Origin: Helicobacter sp. MIT 11-5569
GTDB taxonomy: Bacteria; Campylobacterota; Campylobacteria; Campylobacterales; Helicobacteraceae
Direction of reading: 5' to 3'
Assembly: GCF_000765695.2 (NCBI RefSeq)
Contig: NZ_JRPB02000001.1
Coordinates: 62,001 to 126,000 of the forward strand
DNA: 64,000 nucleotides
A program made the translations under genes and the position numbers. This document shows positions 35,585 to 44,760 of this stretch, in pieces (positions within the stretch are counted from its first letter, which is position 1; every line of letters begins with the position of its first letter). Below the pieces are notes generated by a model. The model did no database searches and was not told where the DNA came from. It saw nothing but the letters and a program-made list of their open reading frames with translations.

Positions 35585-36640
35585 TTAAGCTTTATTCTCG
35601 GGCTTTGGTAAGTCTGGTAAATCAATTCCTTCGCCTGTCTTCTTATAGTAAGACGTAACATAAATGATTGGAACAGTCAGATTATCTCCTAGCTTCACAT
35701 AAGGAACACCTTGGTCAAACACGATACTTTGAACTTCTCCTCTACCAAGCTGTGTTTCTTTGTATTTGTTTGTGTTTGCATCAAGATTATATTCTGCTCT
35801 GACTGTATAATCTCCTTTGCCCATAAACTCGCCTTTGTTGTTTCTAGTATCCCACTCAAATGCGATATAGCCTTCTTTTCCTTGATATTTGTAGCTACCA
35901 TCTGGATTTTTTTCAGCCAAATCAATTTCGCGGATAACATTGTTATCTTTGTCAGTAATGGTAATTTTAGGAGAACCTTTTGACGGGTCAATAGGCTCAT
36001 CAAAATACAATTCAAAATCAATAGGTTCATTTTTTTCTACTTTTAATGCAGTAAATGCTGTTTCTGCGATATTTCCTATCATTCCTACTGTGTTATAACC
36101 ATTAAGTATAGTGCTATCTTGAATACCGCCTGCGAGAATACCCATTGTTTCTAGCATTTTCTCTTGTGCTTCTACAAGTTTCTTTTGCGCTTCAATGGAA
36201 GCTTCGTTTGTTTCTTGCATAGACTTCATTGTTGTCGTCATCTCTTCCATTGCTTTTTTCATTTTCTCTTGTGCTTCAACTTGTGTAAGTTGTGCAGTTT
36301 GTGTCAAAATTTCTTGTGTTTCCATTGGGGCTGTTGGGTCTTGGTTTTTAAGTTGCTCTAAGAATAATCGCATAAAAGCTTCATTAGAAAGACTTGTAGG
36401 ATCTCCTTTGTCTTTTTCTGGAATCGGCTTGTCGCCTAATGCTCCACCACCTGAGCTTGTCCCACTTCCAGATTCTGTTCCGCTACCTGAGTTTGTGCCA
36501 CTTCCAGAATTTGTCCCACCACCTGATTGCGTTCCACTTCCTGATTGCGTTTTATTTTCTTCTTCAGTGCTTGTATCAGTTGATCTTGATGTTGAGTTTG
36601 GATATTGGTAGTTTCCATTTAAAGTTGAAATTGTTGACAT
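35585..36640 (-). CDS. flgD: Flagellar hook-capping protein FlgD
   Basis: FlgD caps the growing hook and lets FlgE subunits assemble. The conserved N-terminal FlgD motif is at about residues 82-118 (LSNEAFMRLFLEQLKNQDPTAPMETQEILTQTAQLTQVEAQEKM). Between about residues 25 and 65 lies a low-complexity run of Ser-Gly-x-Gly-Thr units (GTNSGSGTNSGSGTESGSG), an unusual flexible N-terminal extension. The C-terminal half has the Ig/tudor-type fold (EIDLAEKNPDGSY, FEWDTRNNKGEFMGKG). It lies 12 bp after fliK and 11 bp before flgE. Confidence 0.93.
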   Translation of the reverse strand: MSTISTLNGNYQYPNSTSRSTDTSTEEENKTQSGSGTQSGGGTNSGSGTNSGSGTESGSGTSSGGGALGDKPIPEKDKGDPTSLSNEAFMRLFLEQLKNQDPTAPMETQEILTQTAQLTQVEAQEKMKKAMEEMTTTMKSMQETNEASIEAQKKLVEAQEKMLETMGILAGGIQDSTILNGYNTVGMIGNIAETAFTALKVEKNEPIDFELYFDEPIDPSKGSPKITITDKDNNVIREIDLAEKNPDGSYKYQGKEGYIAFEWDTRNNKGEFMGKGDYTVRAEYNLDANTNKYKETQLGRGEVQSIVFDQGVPYVKLGDNLTVPIIYVTSYYKKTGEGIDLPDLPKPENKA

Positions 36641-36652
36641 ATTAACTCCTTG

Positions 36653-38629
36653 TTAAGCATAGTATGAAAAGCTAAATTCCACAATGGCTAATCTCTCATA
36701 GGGATTTTTTGCTTTTTTATCTATATGCAAGCTATTTTCGTTCCAACTTTCAGTATTTTCTTGATTTTGTTGCGCATTTTGTTGAAAATTTTGTGCATCT
36801 TGTTGCTGTCCTTGATGGAATCCGCCTTGATGATTATTGTTAGAATCCCCAAAATTACCATTTCCTAAGCTATTGCCTTGATTGTCTTTGAAATCAATTT
36901 CTACATTTTGGAATCCAAGATTATTTAAAGAATTTTTAAATTCCTGTGCATTTTGCATAATGAGTTGCAGAGCATTTTGGTTTGAGCTAACTTGCACAGA
37001 AAGTTTATCGCCATTTTTGGCAATCGTTAATTCTACGCTTCCTAGATTATCTGGATTTAACTCTAAGCTTATTTTTGTAACAGGTGGGCGATAGTTTGCT
37101 ATTGCATCTCTTAAGCGGTCGCTAAAATGCGTGAAAGTATTTTGGATATTAAATCTTGCCTCTCTTTGAGTTTGTGAAATCCCTTGATAAGTTTCTTGCT
37201 CTATTTTTTCATTACGCTTTTCTTTTGCTGTTGCGTTTTGAATTTCTTTTTGAGCTTCATTGTGCATTTTTTGATTTGTTTTTAGCAAATTATTTAAGAA
37301 ATTTTCTTGTTTTGAGGGTTGTTCTAGCACTTGTTGTAGTATTTCCTCTTTTTGAATAGAGTTAAAGGAATTGCTTGGGGTTGTCTGTTTAGCCTCTTTA
37401 TATTTTTCAGTTTTATTTGGTGATTCTTTTTGGAATTCTTTATTATATTTTTGAGTAAATCCCATTTGTTGCGTAGTATTTAATTGTTCTTTTGCCTTAG
37501 TTTCCAACCTAGATTCTTTTTTGGGGCTTTTTTGCTGTTCTTGAGATTCTAAAGGATTAGGTGCTTTATTTTTTGGTTCTTGCAATTGTATTTTATTTTG
37601 AGATTCTGGAATCTCTTTTGTATTTTTCTGTGCAACTTTCTCATTTTGAGATTCTAACTTTTCTTTAGGACTAACTTTATTGTCAGATTTATCTAAAACA
37701 TTTTTTGGTTCTTGAGATTCTAAAGGATTAGGTGCTTTATTTTTTGGTTCTTGCAATTGTATTTTATTTTGAGATTCTGGAATCTCTTTTGTATTTTTCT
37801 GTGCAACTTTCTCATTTTGAGATTCTAACTTTTCTTTAGGACTAACTTTATTGTCAGATTTATCTAAAACATTTTTTGGTTCTTGAGATTCTAAAGGATT
37901 AGGTGCTTTATTTTTTGGTTCTTGCAATTGTATTTTATTTTGAGATTCTGGAATCTCTTTTGTATTTTTCTGTGCAACTTTCTCATTTTGAGATTCTAAC
38001 TTTTCTTTAGAGTTCTCCTCTTTTGTTTCTTTATCAGAAACTAGACTTTTATCTTGCAAAATTGCACTTAGAAGTGAAGAATCTTTCGCATTGTGCGTGT
38101 TTTTAGTCTGAAGTTTTGTTTGACTTGAATCTTTGTCTAAAAGATTTTGAATTTGCAATGTTGCTTTAGAATTATTTAAATCAGCTATCTTTTTATTAGG
38201 GTTTTGTGTTTGGGTTTCTGCGGAAATCTTTTTTAGATTGAGTTGTAAGCTTTTTGCAACTTCGCCTAAATCCTTTAGGGTTTTTTCTTGTTTTTGGGAT
38301 TTTGAAAATTCTAACAAATCCTTAGCACTAGTTAAATTTGTAAGATTTTGTTTTTTAAAATCTTTTGTAAGATTGTATTTTTCATCTAGGCTTTTTAGAA
38401 AATTACTAGGCTGTTTGTTGGGTGTTAGTGCTGCTTCTTGTTTTGTTGTTTTAGAATTGACATTAGATTTTATATTTTTAGCATTTTTAGGTGTATTTGA
38501 AGTTTGGGTTAGGGCATTAAAAATCTCTGCAAAACCTTCTCCTTGTGGATTTTCTACTGATATTGGTGCAGAAGTATTATTTAATGCAGACTTTTTATTA
38601 ACGGTTTTGACTTCTAATAGAGGAAGCAT
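36653..38629 (-). CDS. fliK: Flagellar hook-length control protein FliK
   Basis: FliK is secreted during hook growth and switches export specificity at the right length. Assignment rests on position before flgD-flgE and on the C-terminal Flg_hook domain (ITKISLELNPDNLGSVELTI, NLGFQNVEIDFKDNQG, about residues 505-590), ending in an Asn/Gln-rich tail. The middle is long, charged and Lys/Gln/Glu-rich, and contains an exact 57-residue tandem repeat (see separate entry). At 658 residues it is of the large Helicobacter type. ATG 38629 lies 36 bp after the GC of a sigma-54 promoter. Confidence 0.88.
   Translation of the reverse strand: MLPLLEVKTVNKKSALNNTSAPISVENPQGEGFAEIFNALTQTSNTPKNAKNIKSNVNSKTTKQEAALTPNKQPSNFLKSLDEKYNLTKDFKKQNLTNLTSAKDLLEFSKSQKQEKTLKDLGEVAKSLQLNLKKISAETQTQNPNKKIADLNNSKATLQIQNLLDKDSSQTKLQTKNTHNAKDSSLLSAILQDKSLVSDKETKEENSKEKLESQNEKVAQKNTKEIPESQNKIQLQEPKNKAPNPLESQEPKNVLDKSDNKVSPKEKLESQNEKVAQKNTKEIPESQNKIQLQEPKNKAPNPLESQEPKNVLDKSDNKVSPKEKLESQNEKVAQKNTKEIPESQNKIQLQEPKNKAPNPLESQEQQKSPKKESRLETKAKEQLNTTQQMGFTQKYNKEFQKESPNKTEKYKEAKQTTPSNSFNSIQKEEILQQVLEQPSKQENFLNNLLKTNQKMHNEAQKEIQNATAKEKRNEKIEQETYQGISQTQREARFNIQNTFTHFSDRLRDAIANYRPPVTKISLELNPDNLGSVELTIAKNGDKLSVQVSSNQNALQLIMQNAQEFKNSLNNLGFQNVEIDFKDNQGNSLGNGNFGDSNNNHQGGFHQGQQQDAQNFQQNAQQNQENTESWNENSLHIDKKAKNPYERLAIVEFSFSYYA
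37541..38010 (-). repeat. 171-bp in-frame tandem repeat in fliK (about 2.75 copies)
   Basis: Copies begin at 37541, 37712 and 37883; they are base-for-base identical by eye until the third diverges at about 38010. The period of 171 bp is 57 codons, so gain or loss of units keeps the frame. The encoded unit starts KLESQNEKVAQKNTKEIPES. Confidence 0.9.
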
Positions 38630-38664
38630 AAGAACACCTTTTAATGAAATATTATCACTTTAAA

Positions 38665-38680
38665 AGCAAAAAACATTCCA
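38665..38680 (-). promoter_or_regulatory. Sigma-54 (RpoN) promoter of the fliK-flgD-flgE operon
   Basis: On the minus strand TGGAATGTTTTTTGCT has GG and GC separated by exactly ten bases, the -24/-12 geometry. The predicted start is near 38654, 25 bp before the fliK ATG. It shares TGGAAT-N5-TTTGCT with the element at 11969-11984. Confidence 0.8.
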
Positions 38681-38729
38681 GATTAATTTTTTACACTAAC
38701 TCTTAAAATTACGCGAGATTAATTTTTGC

Positions 38730-38755
38730 GTGGATTCCATAAATTTAGAATCCAC
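38730..38755 (-). terminator. Inverted repeat after nifU
   Basis: Eight-base arms GTGGATTC (38730-38737) and GAATCCAC (38748-38755) with a ten-base loop lie about 24 bp beyond the nifU stop and before the fliK promoter. No T-run follows on the minus strand. It is likely a terminator or a transcript-end stem. Confidence 0.45.
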
Positions 38756-38778
38756 ACATTTAAATGTATTGTATTTAC

Positions 38779-39759
38779 TTATACAGGAAAGACGCGGATA
38801 CTAGAATCTAAATTTTCTTGCAAGACAGATTCAATGGCAAAAAGAGTGCCTGTGGCACTGCTAGCACACCCGCTGCAAGCTCCTAAATAGCGGATATAAA
38901 CATCTGTATAGCCATCGCTTCCATTTTTCAAATCAATAATTTCCATATTTCCGCCATCCATCATTAGCATAGGGCGGATTTTTTCATCAATTGTATTTTC
39001 AATTGCCTTAATTTTTTGCACTGTTGTCATTTCTGTAAATTTTAGATCCCCATGGATTTGCGCATCTGCTTTTGCCTTTAGGGATTCTTCTTCCATTTCT
39101 GCGCGCACTTCTTTTAGAATATCTACCAAATAATATTCTCTCTCTTCGTGTCCGCCGGGCTTAATACAACTTTTACAAAATGCACCTGCTTTTGTGTATT
39201 CTGTAATTTCTTCTACACTTTTTAAATCATTAAGCTTAATCACTTCTTTAAGCGTTCCTAAGCTAACTCTAGCGCATTCACAAACGATAATTTCATCTTC
39301 AAAATCTTCGGGATTCTTTCCTAGATAAAGTGCAGCTGCTTTTTTAATCACATCATAAGCCATAACAGAGCAGTGCATTTTTTGTCCTGGAACTGCTGGA
39401 GTATCTGGGTCATCACGCAAAGCTTTTTCTACATCAATATTTGTAATTTTCACCGCTTCTTGCACTTTTTTGCCAAGACAAAGCTCCACCATCATATCAC
39501 TACTTGCAATCGCAGTCCCACATCCAAAACTCTTAAACTTAGCATCTACAATAATATCATTGCTATCTACAAGCCAATATAATCTTACTGCATCCCCGCA
39601 AGCTTCTGCACCATAATCTGCGACAATGAGTTTTAAGCCCCTTTTATCTGCCTCTTCTTGTGTGATAACCCCTAAATGTGTAGGATTATCCATTCTTTCG
39701 CTAACTTTTTTGGAATATGCGTCCCATAACGCACCACCTAATAATTCATTTTTTGCCAT
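38779..39759 (-). CDS. nifU: Iron-sulfur cluster scaffold protein NifU
   Basis: The 326-residue protein has the full three-domain NifU layout: an IscU-like N-terminal scaffold (about 1-125, with EACGDAVRLYWLV, FGCGTAIASSDM, HCSVMA), a central [2Fe-2S] ferredoxin-like part (VCECARVSLGTL then GAFCKSCIKPGG), and a C-terminal NifU domain with the CxxC GACSGCASS. In Helicobacter NifU/NifS serve general Fe-S assembly rather than nitrogen fixation. It starts 20 bp after nifS, in the same operon. Confidence 0.95.
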   Translation of the reverse strand: MAKNELLGGALWDAYSKKVSERMDNPTHLGVITQEEADKRGLKLIVADYGAEACGDAVRLYWLVDSNDIIVDAKFKSFGCGTAIASSDMMVELCLGKKVQEAVKITNIDVEKALRDDPDTPAVPGQKMHCSVMAYDVIKKAAALYLGKNPEDFEDEIIVCECARVSLGTLKEVIKLNDLKSVEEITEYTKAGAFCKSCIKPGGHEEREYYLVDILKEVRAEMEEESLKAKADAQIHGDLKFTEMTTVQKIKAIENTIDEKIRPMLMMDGGNMEIIDLKNGSDGYTDVYIRYLGACSGCASSATGTLFAIESVLQENLDSSIRVFPV

Positions 39760-39779
39760 TATATTTCCTTTGTTAAATC

Positions 39780-41030
<1,251 letters not shown>

Positions 41031-41056
41031 TTACTCTAAAAATGCTTAGATTATTT

Positions 41057-41386
41057 TTAAGTATTGCGTGGCGCAAACATAATAAAATATACACCCGCAC
41101 AAATTAAAATTGCACCTAAAAAATCCCATAAATCCGGCTTGAATCCATCAAAATAGCATGCCAAAAGGATAGAAAATACTACAAAAACTCCCCCATAAGC
41201 AGCATAAACGCGTCCAAAACCTTGCACTTGTAGAGTAGCTATAATCCCATAGAAAGCTAAAAGTAACATACCTATGATACCAAGTGATACACTTTTGCCT
41301 TCTTTGAGCCAGATCCATACTAAATAGCCCCCTCAAACTTCAAAAATAGCACTCAATAAAAAATAAAATAAAGACTTTGCGATCAT
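41057..41386 (-). pseudogene. YnfA/UPF0060 small membrane protein, in-frame TGA at codon 18
   Basis: From ATG 41386 the frame reads MIAKSLFYFLLSAIFEV, then TGA (41333-41335), then continues without frameshift as GGYLVWIWLKEGKSVSLG through GFGRVYAAYGGVFVVFSILLA to a stop at 41057. This is the whole 109-residue, four-helix UPF0060 protein. In the family the stop position is Gly (EIGGGYLVW), so a single G-to-T change (GGA to TGA) explains it. Internal starts exist downstream, for example ATG at 41269, but would give a protein without the first helix. Its ATGA overlaps the kdsB stop. It is a recent nonsense mutation or a sequence error. Confidence 0.8.
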
Positions 41387-42108
41387 TTGCAAAAGAATTT
41401 TAACGCATTTTGTAAATCTTCTTGTGTGTCAATACCAAAAGATTGTGATTTCACTTTTGCCATTACAATAGTTTTTCCATTTTCTAATGCGCGGAGTTGC
41501 TCAAGCTTCTCAATGGATTCCAAAGTGGATTTTGGTAGGCTACAAAATTCTTGCAAACTTTTTGCGCTAAATGCGTAAATTCCTATATGTCCATAGTAGG
41601 TTACGGATTCTAAATTGTCTCTATTATAAGGAATCTTAGAGCGTGAAAAATAAATTGCTTCGTTGTTTGCATTTAGCACAACTTTAACAAGGTTTGGATT
41701 CTCTGCATCATCTTTGCTAATCACTTTTGCGCAACTTCCCATAAATGGAATCACACCATTTTTAGTATTTTGCTCCATGAGAGTTTTTAGCGTTTTAATC
41801 ACTTCTTCTTCTAAAAATGGCTCATCAGCTTGCAGGTTAATCACAATTTCAGAATCTTTAAGGCGCAAGATTCTAGCGCATTCTGCGATTCTATCTGTTC
41901 CGCTTTCGTGCGTGTTGCTTGTTAGGATGGAATTTATCTTATAGTGTGCGCAAACATCTGCGATTATGGGTTCATCACACGCCACGACAACATCATCGAT
42001 TTTTTTTGCGAGATTTGCAGTGCGTATTACCATAGGGATTCCATCAATTTGCTCTAAAACTTTATTTGGAAAACGGGTTGATTTAAGTCTTGCTGGAATT
42101 ATAATCAT
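41383..42108 (-). CDS. kdsB: 3-deoxy-manno-octulosonate cytidylyltransferase
   Basis: KdsB activates KDO to CMP-KDO for lipopolysaccharide core synthesis. Signatures: IIPARLKSTRFPNKVL at the N-terminus, VVVACDEP, NLQADEPFLEEEVI and YGHIGIYAFSAKSLQEF. At 241 residues it is full length. Its stop overlaps the start of the ynfA-like gene. Upstream, the 109 bp to the CRISPR array contain its promoter and any array leader. Confidence 0.95.
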   Translation of the reverse strand: MIIIPARLKSTRFPNKVLEQIDGIPMVIRTANLAKKIDDVVVACDEPIIADVCAHYKINSILTSNTHESGTDRIAECARILRLKDSEIVINLQADEPFLEEEVIKTLKTLMEQNTKNGVIPFMGSCAKVISKDDAENPNLVKVVLNANNEAIYFSRSKIPYNRDNLESVTYYGHIGIYAFSAKSLQEFCSLPKSTLESIEKLEQLRALENGKTIVMAKVKSQSFGIDTQEDLQNALKFFCK

Positions 42109-42217
42109 TGTTTCTCCTTTAAAGTTTATAGGTATGATTATAGCACAAGCATTTTAAAGTTGTAGAGTTTATTAAAAAGCTAAGAACATTTTTTCTAATA
42201 TTATCTTCGTTTGTTTT

Positions 42218-43244
42218 GTTTTAGCCACTTTTTAAATTCTTTTATGATAAAATTTATTCTAAGAGAAAAGAAAAACATTTTTGGTTTTAGCCACTTTTTA
42301 AATTCTTTTATGATAAAATGCGCAAAAAATGAGTATGTGGGATAAAGTAGTTTTAGCCACTTTTTAAATTCTTTTATGATAAAATCTTTATATAGGCATA
42401 AATTGCTATCAGATGTTTTAGCCACTTTTTAAATTCTTTTATGATAAAATTTTTTGATGTGCGCAATTTCAAACAATACAGGTTTTAGCCACTTTTTAAA
42501 TTCTTTTATGATAAAATTAAGGAGTTAAAACAAACCTATCATACACTGTTTTAGCCACTTTTTAAATTCTTTTATGATAAAATTCAAGGGCAAGGCAAAG
42601 TGCTTATTTTGCGTGTTTTAGCCACTTTTTAAATTCTTTTATGATAAAATAAATATTATATTAGTAAATCTCCTTTGGTAGTTTTAGCCACTTTTTAAAT
42701 TCTTTTATGATAAAATTCATCAGAGATATAGACTTCCACTTCAACAGTTTTAGCCACTTTTTAAATTCTTTTATGATAAAATTTAAAGCAAAAGTTGCGG
42801 GAACACAAGAAAGTTTTAGCCACTTTTTAAATTCTTTTATGATAAAATATAAAGTTTTGGTAAATAAAACTTATGAGTGTTTTAGCCACTTTTTAAATTC
42901 TTTTATGATAAAATTGAAATGAAAGCATTATGGGTTTAATAGAAGTTTTAGCCACTTTTTAAATTCTTTTATGATAAAATATAAAGTTTTGGTAAATAAA
43001 ACTTATGAGTGTTTTAGCCACTTTTTAAATTCTTTTATGATAAAATTGAAATGAAAGCATTATGGGTTTAATAGAAGTTTTAGCCACTTTTTAAATTCTT
43101 TTATGATAAAATATTTAGGAAAAAATAATAATATCCTAAATGGTTTTAGCCACTTTTTAAATTCTTTTATGATAAAATAAATCAGCAATCTTGGATATTG
43201 ATTCTACTGTTTTAGCCACTTTTTAAATTCTTTTATGATAAAAT
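42218..43244 (+). CRISPR. Type II-C CRISPR array, 16 repeats and 15 spacers
   Basis: Sixteen 36-bp repeats, identical by eye, start with GTTTTAGCCACTTTTT and end with TTTTATGATAAAAT. Starts: 42218, 42284, 42350, 42415, 42482, 42548, 42615, 42681, 42747, 42813, 42879, 42945, 43011, 43077, 43143 and 43209. Spacers are 29-31 bp, mostly 30. The repeat is closely related to that of Campylobacter jejuni, and in that orientation crRNAs read from the plus strand, opposite to cas9-cas1-cas2. The 3' end of each repeat is -10-like, as in Neisseria and Campylobacter II-C arrays where individual repeats act as promoters. Spacers 10-11 and 12-13 are duplicates. The left flank (42109-42217) is AT-rich with no gene. 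No protospacer was recognised in the window. Confidence 0.98.
42849..43112 (+). repeat. Duplicated two-spacer block in the CRISPR array
   Basis: The 132-bp block 42849-42980 (spacer, repeat, spacer, repeat) recurs exactly at 42981-43112. The spacers begin ATAAAGTTTTGGTAAATAAA and TGAAATGAAAGCATTATGGG. Only 13 of 15 spacers are therefore unique. Confidence 0.95.
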
Positions 43245-43332
43245 ACACCTCATTAAAATGGTGTATTTACGAATTTTGAGAGGTTTTAAAAAGGCTTAAA
43301 TATCCTAAATAGGTATTTAAGGAAAATGAATT

Positions 43333-43338
43333 TATAAT
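43333..43338 (+). promoter_or_regulatory. -10 element of tracrRNA
   Basis: GAATTTATAATTCC contains a perfect TATAAT seven bases before the anti-repeat. It is preceded by an inverted repeat (CTTAAATATCCT / AGGTATTTAAG, about 43296-43321) that lies between the array and the promoter. Confidence 0.6.
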
Positions 43339-43344
43339 TCCAAT

Positions 43345-43418
43345 CAAAGAATTTAATAAGTGGCTAAAATAAGGAGTTTTCGGTCTCTGCAGGGTTACAA
43401 TCCCTTAAAACCGATTTT
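43345..43418 (+). ncRNA. tracrRNA of the type II-C system
   Basis: The anti-repeat AAAGAATTTAATAAGTGGCT (ending with AAAAT near 43370) is complementary to the 5' half of the CRISPR repeat. It is followed by a nexus and stem region closely like C. jejuni tracrRNA: GAGTTTTCGGTCTC, then AGGGTTACAATCCCT and AAAACCGATTTT. Transcription on the plus strand matches crRNA direction. The 5' end is set from the -10 box and the 3' end from the T-run; both are approximate. Confidence 0.85.
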
Positions 43419-43510
43419 ATAATTTCCTTTTCTACAAAATACAATAACCTTGATAAGATAATTTAACAACAAATTTCTTGCAAATTTTTTATCATAACAA
43501 AATTTAGAAT

Positions 43511-43834
43511 CTAAAAAAGTGTGAGTTGTCTTGGTTTATTTACCTTTTCATTTTTACTTGGCTTTCCAAGCAATAATCGCATATTATCAAACTGCTTTTC
43601 TGTCAAGATTAACCCTCTAATATGCCCTTTAGGTGGTATCATCAAACCCACTTTATCTAAATGATTATTTGCACTTGCTATGCCTTTGCAGATTCGCATA
43701 TAAACACTATATTGCAACATCATAAAGCCTGCTTTAATGAGCCGTTTGCGAAATCTTGTATAATTTTTCCTATCTTCTTTATTTATTGTAGGCATATCAA
43801 ACATCACTAGCACTCTCATAAATTTCTCTTCCAT
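43511..43834 (-). CDS. cas2: CRISPR-associated endonuclease Cas2
   Basis: Cas2 forms the spacer-integration complex with Cas1. The 107-residue protein has the ferredoxin-like core starting MRVLVMFDMPT with the conserved Asp after the first strand, FRKRLIKAGFMMLQYSVYMRICKG, and the GHIRGLILTEKQFDNM segment typical of type II Cas2. The ATG at 43834 overlaps the cas1 3' end by 38 bp; an in-frame ATG at 43819 would also serve. The region between its stop and the tracrRNA (43419-43510) holds no gene. Confidence 0.93.
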   Translation of the reverse strand: MEEKFMRVLVMFDMPTINKEDRKNYTRFRKRLIKAGFMMLQYSVYMRICKGIASANNHLDKVGLMIPPKGHIRGLILTEKQFDNMRLLLGKPSKNEKVNKPRQLTLF

Positions 43835-44759
43835 TTGATTTATCCTTGCAAAATAGCGGAAGTTTGAGTTTAGATTCTTCCTCTATACACCGCACTAAGC
43901 TTTGCACACTGACGATGATTGCGCGACTAAGTGGATAGAGTTTATCCTCTGTCTTCACTGCTATATTTAAAATATTTGCTAGGTTAAGACGATGCTCAAG
44001 TTTAAATTCCTCTTCTAACTCTCCACACTCACACATTTGCACAACCATAGAATCTACAAAGATTCTATAAGGTTCTATCATATCATCAGCGAGATTAAAA
44101 GCATTAAATTGATTAGCATGAAAAATCCCAAGTGCCGGATTTAGCCCACTTGCACAAAGGCTTCTAACTATCATTCCTCTAACAATCGCATAACCATAAT
44201 TGAGTGTAGCATTTATCGTTCCTATTTTGCTATCTTCAAAAATTTGTATTTTGCGACTAAAATCTGCCCCAAAAAGTGCTTTAAAATAAATTGCCGCTGC
44301 TTTTGCTTCGTTATTTGCGCTATCTGCTAGATTTACACTTTTAGCTAAATACTCCAAATTCTGCCATTGATTCTTGCCACACATTTGCAATAAAGCCGCT
44401 TGATTAGTGATTTTTGCCTTTATGATTTGCTGCCACAGCACAGCTTTTCTTTGCTTTTTAAGTGCAATTTGAGTTTGCAAGACACTTAAACTTCTATAAT
44501 GCCCCAAAAATGGCATAAATATTCCACTAGGCAAATGCGCATTATCGCAAGTATAAAAGATGATTTTATGAAGAGCTAGTGCATTAAGCAAGGCATTTGT
44601 GAGCGTGATTTGTGGAGATTCTAAAATAAGGCACAAAATATCAGATAGTGGAATCTTCACCTTATCCTTTTTATCTTGTGCAATACACAGATGATTATCA
44701 AGCAAACTAAGCTTTGCGGGCGTGCTTAGAAAAAGTGTGCGAAAAGCAGAATCAAACAT
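43797..44759 (-). CDS. cas1: CRISPR-associated integrase Cas1
   Basis: Cas1 inserts new spacers. The 320-residue protein shows the expected active-site regions: GTINATLNYGYAIVRGMIV (Glu/Asn-helix region), GIFHANQFNAFNLADDMIEPYR (metal-binding His and Asp/Glu), as in type II-C Cas1. It starts one base after cas9 and overlaps cas2. There is no csn2 or cas4, consistent with subtype II-C. Confidence 0.95.
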   Translation of the reverse strand: MFDSAFRTLFLSTPAKLSLLDNHLCIAQDKKDKVKIPLSDILCLILESPQITLTNALLNALALHKIIFYTCDNAHLPSGIFMPFLGHYRSLSVLQTQIALKKQRKAVLWQQIIKAKITNQAALLQMCGKNQWQNLEYLAKSVNLADSANNEAKAAAIYFKALFGADFSRKIQIFEDSKIGTINATLNYGYAIVRGMIVRSLCASGLNPALGIFHANQFNAFNLADDMIEPYRIFVDSMVVQMCECGELEEEFKLEHRLNLANILNIAVKTEDKLYPLSRAIIVSVQSLVRCIEEESKLKLPLFCKDKSNGREIYESASDV

Positions 44760-44760
44760 C

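Noticed and set aside
36164-36645. Plus-strand frames opposite flgD low-complexity region
   Set aside because: They are mirror readings of the Ser-Gly-Thr repeat with no ribosome site or homology.
42201-42922. Coding frames across the CRISPR array
   Set aside because: They are repetitive readings of the 36-bp repeat (HFLNSFMIK-type units) on either strand, not genes.
43113-43310. Spacer 14 as self-targeting of the tracrRNA upstream region
   Set aside because: Only 12 AT-rich bases (AATATCCTAAAT) are shared with 43300 region; such a match is expected by chance at this composition.
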